This document shows positions 55,743-63,288 of a DNA stretch of 64,000 nt, in pieces. The notes beneath the pieces were generated by a model. It was given only the letters and a program-made list of their open reading frames with translations, had not been told where the DNA came from and searched no databases. Origin of the DNA: Acetobacter aceti NBRC 14818 (lineage in GTDB: Bacteria > Pseudomonadota > Alphaproteobacteria > Acetobacterales > Acetobacteraceae). The DNA lies in assembly GCF_000193495.2 (NCBI RefSeq), contig NZ_AP023410.1, forward strand, positions 992,001 through 1,056,000. The letters run 5' to 3'. Each line of letters begins with the position of its first letter. Position 1 is the stretch's first letter. The position numbers were made by a program, and so were the translations under genes.

Positions 55743-57104
55743 ATGGCGGAAAAAGATCTCGATACGACAGGCCTGTTCGGAGAATTTCGCCGGATGGTCC
55801 GCACGACCGGCACAGTCGGCGGCATCGCCGCCCGCATGGCGGGACACCGGCTTGGTTTCAAGGGTGATGGCGCAGCCCACGCAGAAGATCTGAAAGCCAT
55901 TCTCGGCGGGCTCAAGGGGCCGCTGATGAAGGCGGCACAGCTTCTCGCCACCATCCCCGGCGCGCTGCCTGACGAATATGCGACGGAGCTGGCCCAGCTT
56001 CAGTCCAATGCGCCGCCTATGGGCTGGAGCTTTGTGCGTCGACGCATGGCGGCCGAGCTTGGCCCTGACTGGCAAAAGAACTTTCGCGAGTTCGGTCGGG
56101 AAGCAGCAGCGGCTGCCAGCCTCGGACAGGTCCACAAGGCGGTTCTGCAGAATGGCGAAGTTGTCGCCTGCAAGCTGCAATATCCGGACATGACGACCAC
56201 AGTCGAGGCTGATCTTAAGCAGTTTCGGATGGCCATGGGTGTTTACCACAAGCTGGACAACGCCATTCGTCAGGACGACGTGATTGAAGAGCTGACAGAC
56301 CGTCTGAGAGAAGAGCTTGATTACAAACGTGAAGCCGCGAACCTTCGGCTTTACGATATCATGCTGAAGAACTCGGCTGCCGTTACCATTCCAAAAACCG
56401 TAGATGCACTTTGCACCCGTCGCCTTCTGACCATGGAATGGGTCAATGGTCAGGGACTCCAGAAGGTTCTTGACACCAACCCGACGCAGGAGGAGCGCAA
56501 CACCATGGCGCGTGCGCTTTTCGAAGCGTGGTACGTGCCGCTTTATCGCTACGGCATCATTCACGGCGACCCGCATATGGGCAATTTCACGGTTCGTGAG
56601 GATTTCGGTTTCAATCTTCTTGATTTCGGCACGATCCGGGTTTTCCGTCCTCGTTTCATCCGTGGCATTATCGAACTTTGTGAAGCCCTGCGCACGAAAG
56701 ATGAAGATCGTGCAGCCCATGCTTACGAGATGTGGGGCTTCACCGGCCTGTCACGTGAAACGATGACCGTCCTCAATGAGTGGGCCAGTTTCCTCTATGA
56801 GCCGCTGATGGAAGATCGCGAACGCACCATCAATGAAAATGCCGAAACGATCTTTGGACGCGACATCGCCGGACGTGTTCATACCGGCCTGCAAAAAACA
56901 GGTGGCGTCAAACCTCCGCGTGAATTTGTTCTTGTCGATCGTTCAGCCATTGGCCTCGGTTCCGTCTTCATGCGGATTGGAGCAAAACTGAATTGGCACA
57001 GAATGTTCCAGGATCTTATTGCTGATTTTGATGAGGACGCTCTGGCTGCCCGTCAGGCTGAAGTCCTCAAGGCTGCCGGACTGTCAGAGTTCATCAATAA
57101 ATAA
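55743..57104 (+). CDS. ABC1/AarF/UbiB-family atypical kinase-like protein
   Basis: A 453-residue member of the COQ8/UbiB family, which supports ubiquinone synthesis. The family's N-terminal KxGQ element appears as MKAAQLLATIPGALP, with alanine in place of glycine. The alanine-rich nucleotide loop is AAAAASLGQVHKAVL, the lysine region VVACKLQYPD, and the catalytic stretch IIHGDPHMGNFTV with LLDFGTIR carries the metal aspartate. AAGGAAG lies eight bases before the ATG. It is probably cotranscribed with pepF. UbiG elsewhere in the window shows the cell makes ubiquinone, but this may be a second, divergent family member. Confidence 0.85.
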   Translation: MAEKDLDTTGLFGEFRRMVRTTGTVGGIAARMAGHRLGFKGDGAAHAEDLKAILGGLKGPLMKAAQLLATIPGALPDEYATELAQLQSNAPPMGWSFVRRRMAAELGPDWQKNFREFGREAAAAASLGQVHKAVLQNGEVVACKLQYPDMTTTVEADLKQFRMAMGVYHKLDNAIRQDDVIEELTDRLREELDYKREAANLRLYDIMLKNSAAVTIPKTVDALCTRRLLTMEWVNGQGLQKVLDTNPTQEERNTMARALFEAWYVPLYRYGIIHGDPHMGNFTVREDFGFNLLDFGTIRVFRPRFIRGIIELCEALRTKDEDRAAHAYEMWGFTGLSRETMTVLNEWASFLYEPLMEDRERTINENAETIFGRDIAGRVHTGLQKTGGVKPPREFVLVDRSAIGLGSVFMRIGAKLNWHRMFQDLIADFDEDALAARQAEVLKAAGLSEFINK

Positions 57105-57128
57105 TCAGATTTATTTCCGAAAACTGAT

Positions 57129-57169
57129 ATTCGGGATGACAGGAGACACGTATCTCCCTATTCCCGAAT
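57129..57169 (+). terminator. Nested hairpin after the ABC1 kinase gene
   Basis: Outer arms ATTCGGGA (57129-57136) / TCCCGAAT (57162-57169) enclose inner arms GGAGA (57142-57146) / TCTCC (57153-57157). It begins 24 bases after the stop codon. It lacks a T-run but could act as a terminator or 3' stabiliser. Confidence 0.5.
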
Positions 57170-57381
57170 AAACTCCTTCCTAGACATCAATTTTCCTGAA
57201 TACCTCGGTCACTCATCCCCTAACTTCGTTTCGATATCAAAACATTTAATGCAATTATAGAAAATAAAATCGACTATTTTTACATAATATTATTTAATAA
57301 AAACAAAGTATTTATAAAACAAAAAATGATTAATACTAAGATTAACCGGAAAACCGGGATAGTTTATTTGAGGATTACGCC
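57170..57381. other. Strongly AT-rich leader of the orphan gene
   Basis: From about 57235 to 57335 the DNA is overwhelmingly A and T, unlike anything else in the window. It directly precedes an orphan gene and probably contains its promoter. Such AT-rich patches are often bound by nucleoid silencers and mark acquired DNA. Confidence 0.45.
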
Positions 57382-58116
57382 ATGTACGCCTTACTGTTTG
57401 CAGAACCCGTTCTTGATCGTGATGTTGTCCGTGTCGGCACCAGAGAAGGCATCTTTTCATCTCCGCTGATCCGCGCCTGTGCGCAGGGTGATCGCGCCTC
57501 CATCCGCGCTCTATTGATCGGGTTCTGGCCCTTCGTGCAGGCCTTTGAACGCGCCATCGACCAGCGCGTCGGACATCTTCCCCTGCGTCCGCTTGTGGAA
57601 CGTTTTGGTCAGTCACGCGTAAAGACATTTTTCTCGGAAGCGCGTGAGGCTGTTAGAGAGATGAAGGAAGAGGAAGGTTCGCACGCACTGCTTTGGGTCG
57701 CGGGCGCAAAAGAACTGGGGATCGATCTGAATGCAGATCAATATCCGCAGCTCTCGTCGGTTGAAAATCTCATTCAGGCTTCCACCAGTGACGATCCTGT
57801 CGAGTTTTTTTCCTGGCTGGCCGGGGTTGAATATCTTGCTGAAGAACTTTCAGCCTACCTCTGTCACGCACCAGCATTCATCAGCACGTTCCCGTCCGGT
57901 CGCTGGATCTGGGGCGAAGCTCACAATGCTCATGACCATCATGGTCCGTCACATCTTGAAATAGATGAAGATCTTGCCCGGGCCTATCACCCCTCAAACG
58001 ATTCGAAAATTGTGGGGGCGACCATGGGAGCCAATATCCGTCGCTGCATCCATCTTTTTGACAAGGCAGCAGACCAGATTCAGGAAACCCTTGTCCAACC
58101 GGAAAAAGTTTCCTAA
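57382..58116 (+). CDS. Orphan protein, possible haem-oxygenase-fold metalloenzyme
   Basis: A 244-residue, mostly helical protein I cannot place firmly. GAGG lies eight bases before the ATG. Candidate metal ligands fit a haem-oxygenase-like diiron layout: Glu97 and His101 in MKEEEGSHALLW, Glu150 or Glu154 in GVEYLAEELSAYL, and His191/Asp195 in PSHLEIDEDLA. A histidine cluster, AHNAHDHHGPSH, precedes the last pair. The third histidine seen in some such enzymes is replaced by leucine. It stands alone in an AT-rich segment between hairpins, which suggests acquisition. The enzymatic role is inference; a TenA-like or purely structural helical bundle is possible. Confidence 0.6.
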   Translation: MYALLFAEPVLDRDVVRVGTREGIFSSPLIRACAQGDRASIRALLIGFWPFVQAFERAIDQRVGHLPLRPLVERFGQSRVKTFFSEAREAVREMKEEEGSHALLWVAGAKELGIDLNADQYPQLSSVENLIQASTSDDPVEFFSWLAGVEYLAEELSAYLCHAPAFISTFPSGRWIWGEAHNAHDHHGPSHLEIDEDLARAYHPSNDSKIVGATMGANIRRCIHLFDKAADQIQETLVQPEKVS

Positions 58117-58132
58117 AAACAGAGGAGTCTTT

Positions 58133-58154
58133 GAATAAAGATTTGTCTTTATTC
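58133..58154 (+). terminator. Stem-loop after the orphan gene
   Basis: Perfect nine-base arms GAATAAAGA (58133-58141) and TCTTTATTC (58146-58154) enclose a TTTG loop, 17 bases after the stop. T-rich sequence (GATTTTGTCGTTTTTTC) follows, so termination is plausible. Confidence 0.55.
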
Positions 58155-58181
58155 TAATACGATTTTGTCGTTTTTTCAAGA

Positions 58182-58227
58182 GAAAATGCCTCTATTTCTT
58201 TACTTGTCAGGGAAAAGAGGCATTTTC
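58182..58227. repeat. Long inverted repeat upstream of the GGDEF/EAL gene
   Basis: Perfect 12-base arms GAAAATGCCTCT (58182-58193) and AGAGGCATTTTC (58216-58227) flank a 22-base loop. It lies 63 bases before the start of the GGDEF/EAL gene and could be an operator, leader hairpin or second terminator. Confidence 0.5.
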
Positions 58228-58290
58228 AGAACACGAGGAAGGTAACCGAGGTATGAAAAATCGACAAAACGAGATTTATATCTAAAAAAT

Positions 58291-60642
58291 ATGACAGTCT
58301 CGGTATTTTTTGCAAGTTTCTGGAAGAAACTCAAAAATATTCCTTTCCTGTTGAAAGGACCGGTCATACCTCCACGTCTACAGGGGATTGTCAGAACACA
58401 GCAACGCAGGACGTTGCTGCGTCTGCTTCCTTTTCATCTGACAGCCAATATCATCAGCGCACCACTGACTTTGTCTTTCATTGAAACGCGTCATCCCGTT
58501 TACGGGGTTATTCTTCTCATCATCATTGAAATTCTGGTTTTAAGTTACACCTTTTTCATATGGTTCTTTCAGAACACGGCTCTTTCCAAAAAAAACTTTA
58601 CGATCTTCACCACGCTTCTTGGACTGTGCTGGGCCAGCCTCCCTGTCATCGTGTTCCCTAACGGGTCCGATCAGGAGCAGACGCTGATCGCAGGTGACAT
58701 CGTCGCCCTGATTGCAACATCCCTGTCCATATCGCCGTTTTTCTGCGGAACTGTTGCTCTCGCCACCACCATGATTGTTGGTTGCATCGTTGCCCTGTTC
58801 TGGGCCTGGCTCCTGCAACCAGATACACTGTATGTGGTGCTCATGATGCTCCTCGGCATTTATGCAGCTTTTATTCTTGGACTGGGGCGGGCCGTTTCCA
58901 CTCTTCTTCAGCGCTATATCATCACCAGTCTGGAACTTGAGGAACAGACTGAAATCGTCCGACTAATGCTGCGTCGTTCAGATCAGAGCGTCGGCGAATG
59001 GGTATGGGAAACTGACGTCAGTGGGCGTCTGACCTGCAACATCCCGGCACTTGAGGCCATTTTTCAAAATACCGGCAATCTGTCGGGAAAACAGTTTCTG
59101 ACAACACTCGAAGAGTATGTGGCGGCACAGGCCCAGTGGCATCATCTAGCAGAATGCATACAGTCACGTCTGTTTTTCCGCGATCTGATTGTCTCACTCA
59201 GAAGCACGCACTCGATCCGCGTTTTCTCCCTCACCGGACATCCTCTTTTCAACAATGATGAATTCACGGGATATCGCGGCATCGGGGCCGATATCACCAA
59301 GGATTATGCACTGGATCAGCAGGCTTCGTTCAGAGCGGCCCATGATAGTCTGACCGGATTGCCAAACCGGTATTCATACGAAGATTTTTTCAGAGGTGCT
59401 CTTGTCCGCCTCTCCCGTGAACACGCGCCTTTTGCGCTTCTGGCGCTGGATCTCGACAAGTTCAAACCCATCAATGACACGCTGGGACACGCTGTTGGTG
59501 ATCTTGCATTGATCGAGATTTCAAAACGCCTGCAGGCCTGCGTGAAAAACAGTGATATGCTGTTTCGTATTGGAGGCGATGAAATGATGCTCATTCATCA
59601 TCACGCTACCCTCGACTCAGCCACAGATCTTGCTACGCAGCTCATAAACGAAGTCGCCAGACCGCTGTTCATCGCGGAAACCGTCATTCACTGTTCCATC
59701 AGCAGCGGCATCGCCCTTGCGCCTGTTGCGGGTTCCAATGAAAGCTCCCTGCAGGAGGCGGCAGATCTCGCTCTGTATGAGGCAAAACGACAAGGCGGCA
59801 ACACCTATCGCGTGTTCGTACCCTCCTACAGAGCTGTTGCAGATTCCCGCAGAGATCTGATCCGTGATCTGCGGGAAGCCATCCGGACACACAGCATCAC
59901 GCTTCATTATCAACCCATCATCAATGCGCAGACGCGTCATCTCGCGGGCTTTGAGGCCCTTGCCCGCTGGACCCATCCCATTCTCGGCCCCATTCCCCCG
60001 GACCGCTTCATCCGTCTCGCAGAAGAGGCCGGCCTGATGCATGATCTGGGAGTTTCGCTTCTTGCTGAAGCCTGCCTTACAGCGCTTTCCTGGCCGAATG
60101 ATCTGTGGATATCGGTCAATATTTCCGTCGAGCAGCTCTATCATCGTAATTTCATTCAGGAAATCAAACGGATCCTGAAGGAAACTTCCTATCCACCCAA
60201 GCGTCTCCAGCTTGAAGTCATCGAAACCATTTTCATGGAGTCTGATGCCGCGACTTATGGAGTGCTGCAGGAACTGAATATCCTCGGCATCCGGATTGTT
60301 CTTGACGATTTTGGAAAAGGCTATTCTTCCCTTGGATATCTGAGGTTTTTTCCGTTCTCCAAAATCAAGCTCGATGCAAGCTTTGTGCGGGATATGCTGT
60401 CGGACTCCCGCAGCGCCGCCATTGTCAGCGCCGTGATTGCGCTGGCAGGCGATCTCGGGGTGGCCGTCACAGCGGAAGGCGTCGAAACAGAAGAATATTT
60501 CTACAGACTGAGCAGCAAAGGCTGCACGGAAGTACAGGGCTATCTCTTCGGCTACGCCATGCCGAAGGAGCGGGTTTCATCCTTCATCGAAGAAAACTGT
60601 CGCAAGGTTCCCTTCTTCATTCAAAGCACGCAGCCATCGTGA
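58291..60642 (+). CDS. Membrane-bound GGDEF/EAL c-di-GMP signalling protein
   Basis: A 783-residue protein with about six N-terminal membrane segments (residues 45-205; for example YGVILLIIIEILVLSYTFFI). A PAS-like region around WVWETDVSGRLTC follows, then a GGDEF and an EAL domain. The diguanylate cyclase motif reads RIGGDEMMLI, so position five of GGDEF is Met432. The phosphodiesterase motif is FEALARW (Glu555), with SVNIS, LEVIET, DDFGKGYSSL and AEGVET all intact. It is therefore likely an active phosphodiesterase with a degenerate or regulatory GGDEF domain. No good ribosome binding site precedes the ATG. c-di-GMP controls cellulose synthesis in relatives, but no cellulose gene is here. 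Confidence 0.9.
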   Translation: MTVSVFFASFWKKLKNIPFLLKGPVIPPRLQGIVRTQQRRTLLRLLPFHLTANIISAPLTLSFIETRHPVYGVILLIIIEILVLSYTFFIWFFQNTALSKKNFTIFTTLLGLCWASLPVIVFPNGSDQEQTLIAGDIVALIATSLSISPFFCGTVALATTMIVGCIVALFWAWLLQPDTLYVVLMMLLGIYAAFILGLGRAVSTLLQRYIITSLELEEQTEIVRLMLRRSDQSVGEWVWETDVSGRLTCNIPALEAIFQNTGNLSGKQFLTTLEEYVAAQAQWHHLAECIQSRLFFRDLIVSLRSTHSIRVFSLTGHPLFNNDEFTGYRGIGADITKDYALDQQASFRAAHDSLTGLPNRYSYEDFFRGALVRLSREHAPFALLALDLDKFKPINDTLGHAVGDLALIEISKRLQACVKNSDMLFRIGGDEMMLIHHHATLDSATDLATQLINEVARPLFIAETVIHCSISSGIALAPVAGSNESSLQEAADLALYEAKRQGGNTYRVFVPSYRAVADSRRDLIRDLREAIRTHSITLHYQPIINAQTRHLAGFEALARWTHPILGPIPPDRFIRLAEEAGLMHDLGVSLLAEACLTALSWPNDLWISVNISVEQLYHRNFIQEIKRILKETSYPPKRLQLEVIETIFMESDAATYGVLQELNILGIRIVLDDFGKGYSSLGYLRFFPFSKIKLDASFVRDMLSDSRSAAIVSAVIALAGDLGVAVTAEGVETEEYFYRLSSKGCTEVQGYLFGYAMPKERVSSFIEENCRKVPFFIQSTQPS

Positions 60643-60750
60643 CGCGCTTCTCACTGGACGGACGCAGCCCGTTTCTGCTCCACTCCTCAGCGACCATCGG
60701 ACTCATCATCTGATATCCAATATTTTCTGACAGCCTGTGGAGTTATTCCA

Positions 60751-61320
60751 ATGAATATAGATTCCGGACTGAACTTTTCCGTTCTTTTAGGAAGTCTGCG
60801 CAAATCATCGCTCAATGCAGCGGTTGCTCGTGCACTGCCTGATCTGGCGCCTCCAGGCATAACGATCACGCCTCTCGGATCGATCGGTGAGTTTCCCCAT
60901 TACAATACCGACGTGCAGGATGAAGGCTTTCCAGCTCCCGTCCTGGCGATGGCTCGGCAGATTGCTGCTTCTGACGGTGTCATCATCGTGACGCCGGAAT
61001 ATAACTATTCCATGCCCGGCGTTCTGAAGAATGCGATCGACTGGCTTTCCCGCGTATCGCCGCAGCCATTCGTCGGCAAACCGGTTGCAATCGAGACAGC
61101 CTCACCGGGTCTTATTGGTGGTGCCCGCGCCCAGTATCATCTCCGTCAGTCGCTGGTCTTTCTGGACGCGTTTGTGCTCAACAAGCCGGAAGCGATGATT
61201 GGTCAGGCCACGCAGAAAATAGATCCTGAGAGTCTGCAACTGACCGATGTCGGAACACGGGAATTTCTGACCCGTCAGATCAGCGCTCTGGCAGCCCTTG
61301 CCAAAAGAGTGCGTGAATAG
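60751..61320 (+). CDS. NADPH-dependent FMN reductase (chromate/quinone reductase type)
   Basis: A 189-residue flavodoxin-fold reductase. The FMN phosphate loop is VLLGSLRKSSLN, and VTPEYNYSMPGVLKNAIDWL is the signature of the family that includes ChrR/YieF. IETASPGLIGGARAQYHLRQ follows. GGAG lies eight bases before the ATG. Such enzymes reduce quinones, azo dyes or chromate to protect against oxidative stress. It is a single rightward gene convergent with the DEAD helicase. Confidence 0.9.
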   Translation: MNIDSGLNFSVLLGSLRKSSLNAAVARALPDLAPPGITITPLGSIGEFPHYNTDVQDEGFPAPVLAMARQIAASDGVIIVTPEYNYSMPGVLKNAIDWLSRVSPQPFVGKPVAIETASPGLIGGARAQYHLRQSLVFLDAFVLNKPEAMIGQATQKIDPESLQLTDVGTREFLTRQISALAALAKRVRE

Positions 61321-61365
61321 TCCATAGCGCTGGAAACAGCTCTGCAACGCCTGTCAAAATAAAAA

Positions 61366-61395
61366 GGGAGAAACCACCTTGCGGCGGTCTCTCCC
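61366..61395 (-). terminator. Terminator of the DEAD-box helicase gene
   Basis: Ten-base arms GGGAGAAACC (61366-61375) and GGTCTCTCCC (61386-61395) pair with one mismatch; on the minus strand TTTTTATTTTG follows. It lies 20 bases after the helicase stop and could also stop the convergent FMN reductase transcript. Confidence 0.8.
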
Positions 61396-61415
61396 CACAT
61401 AAGACGATCTGAAGA

Positions 61416-63155
61416 TTACCGGCGCTTGCGCGAAGAATCACGTGCGGGATCACCGCCGGAGCGGCGCGGCTTCGGTGAGCGCGAGCCCGGAGCCCGTCCA
61501 CGTGGTGAAGGTGCTTCATTGCCTGAAGGCGCCTTGGCGGGCTCGATCCTGATTTCATCCGCATCGGCAGCGGAAGCGCATTCGGCAAACCGCTGCGCTT
61601 TTTCCGGCGAAATTTCTACAAGCGTATAAGTCGGTGCGATACGGATCGAACCGATATCCTTTTTGGTCACGCCTCCGAGGCGACAGATGACCGGCACCAG
61701 CCACTTGGGGTCAGCCTTATCAGCACGGCCAACGGAAAGCTTGAACCAGCTTCCGCCTTCCATCTGCTTCCGTTCACGTGGCTCGCGAGGTTCACGCTGC
61801 TCACGCCCACCCTCTCGTGGCGCACGCGCTGGCGCGCTGGAGGGCGTGATCGGCCGCACTTTGACAGGCTGGGGCAAACCCTTGTTCCACAGGAACACGA
61901 GTGCCGCTGCCAGTTGCTCTGGCGTCCGCTCAGCGATCAGACGTTCAACAAGCGGCTTTACGTTTTCCGGCGTTTCACGCGTCAGAGCCTCACTGGTGAT
62001 CAGGCGCTCCGTGTCTGCTTCGCGGATCTGATCCAGCGTTGGCGCCGTATTCCACGTCACATCGACTCCGGCAGCCTGAAGCAGGCGATCAGCCTGACGC
62101 TTCTTCGACGGGATGGTCACCAGAACGCAGATGCCCTTGCGGCCAGCACGGCCAGTACGGCCTGAACGATGTAGCAGCGTGGCAGGGCTACCCGGCAGGC
62201 TGGCGTGAATCACCAGTCCGAGGGACGGTACGTCAATGCCGCGTGCCGCCACGTCGGTAGCCACGCAGACGCGGGCCTGACCGTTGCGCAGGCTTTCAAT
62301 CGCACGGCTACGCTCATTCTGACCCAGTTCACCGGAAATCGCGACGGAAGAGAAGCCGTGCTGCAGAAGAGCGGCGTGCAACTGACGCACGCCTTCACGC
62401 GTGTGGCAGAACACCATCGAACAGGGGCTTTCGATCAGCCGCAGCGTGTTGATAATGGCGCCGATCGTGTCGTTCTGATCGGCAAGAATGGCGCGATATT
62501 CGATATCGGTATGCGGCTCATTGTCGCCGATCGTGTCAATGCGCAGCGCGTCATGCTGATAACGCTTGGCGAGACGGGCGATTTCGCGAGCGATCGTTGC
62601 CGAGAACAGAAAGCTGCGACGATCCTGCGGAGTGGCGTCGAGCAGAGTTTCCAGTTCTTCGCGGAAACCGAGATCCAGCATCTCGTCGGCTTCGTCGAGA
62701 ACGGCGACCTTGAGGCCCGAAAGATTCAGGTTTTTCCGTGAAAGATGATCGCACAGACGACCCGGCGTGCCGACCACAATGTGGCAGCCCATCGACAGCG
62801 CACGCGCTTCCTTGCGCGGCTCCATGCCACCGACACAGGAGACGATGCGCGCGCCTGTGTCAGCGTAAAGCCATTCCAGTTCGCTCTTCACCTGCAGGGC
62901 GAGCTCACGGGTCGGTGCGATCACCAGCGCCAGCGGTGTCGAGGCATGTGCAGCCTTGCCCTGCTCATCGAGCAGTTCGTTGGCCATTGCGAGACCAAAG
63001 GCGACTGTCTTGCCGGACCCTGTACGCGCCGAGACGAGAAGATCCCGTCCCTTTGCCTTTTCATCCAGCACTGCCTCCTGAACGGGCGTTGGCTCCTGAT
63101 AGCCGCGTTGGGCGAGAGCGTGCGCAAGCGTGGGGACTGTGTCCGGAAAAGGCAT
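61416..63155 (-). CDS. DEAD-box RNA helicase with DbpA-like C-terminal domain
   Basis: A 579-residue ATP-dependent RNA helicase. The Q motif is QEPTPVQEAVL, motif I SARTGSGKT, Ia PTRELALQV, II AVLDEADEMLDLG, III LFSATIA, V VATDVAARGIDVPSLG and VI HRSGRTGRAG. A DbpA-type RNA-binding domain lies at about residues 455-530 (FKLSVGRADKADPKWLVP, then KKDIGSIRIAPTYTLVEI), ending in an arginine-rich tail. This layout matches DeaD/CsdA-type helicases acting in ribosome assembly and mRNA decay at low temperature. It ends at a clear terminator. Confidence 0.93.
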   Translation of the reverse strand: MPFPDTVPTLAHALAQRGYQEPTPVQEAVLDEKAKGRDLLVSARTGSGKTVAFGLAMANELLDEQGKAAHASTPLALVIAPTRELALQVKSELEWLYADTGARIVSCVGGMEPRKEARALSMGCHIVVGTPGRLCDHLSRKNLNLSGLKVAVLDEADEMLDLGFREELETLLDATPQDRRSFLFSATIAREIARLAKRYQHDALRIDTIGDNEPHTDIEYRAILADQNDTIGAIINTLRLIESPCSMVFCHTREGVRQLHAALLQHGFSSVAISGELGQNERSRAIESLRNGQARVCVATDVAARGIDVPSLGLVIHASLPGSPATLLHRSGRTGRAGRKGICVLVTIPSKKRQADRLLQAAGVDVTWNTAPTLDQIREADTERLITSEALTRETPENVKPLVERLIAERTPEQLAAALVFLWNKGLPQPVKVRPITPSSAPARAPREGGREQREPREPRERKQMEGGSWFKLSVGRADKADPKWLVPVICRLGGVTKKDIGSIRIAPTYTLVEISPEKAQRFAECASAADADEIRIEPAKAPSGNEAPSPRGRAPGSRSPKPRRSGGDPARDSSRKRR

Positions 63156-63242
63156 GGTTTAGATTGGTCCTGGAACGGGAGACTGGAAGCCGGACATAAA
63201 GAGAAATCTCGGGAAAAGCCAGCGTCAGCTCATAAAAAACAA

Positions 63243-63266
63243 CGGGCGCCCGGAGAGGAGCGCCCG
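63243..63266 (-). terminator. Terminator of the gene at the right edge
   Basis: Seven-base arms CGGGCGC (63243-63249) and GCGCCCG (63260-63266), followed on the minus strand by GTTGTTTTTTATG. It lies 23 bases after the stop codon of the leftward gene at the window edge. Confidence 0.8.
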
Positions 63267-63288
63267 CATGTCCTGTATGCAGCCATAT

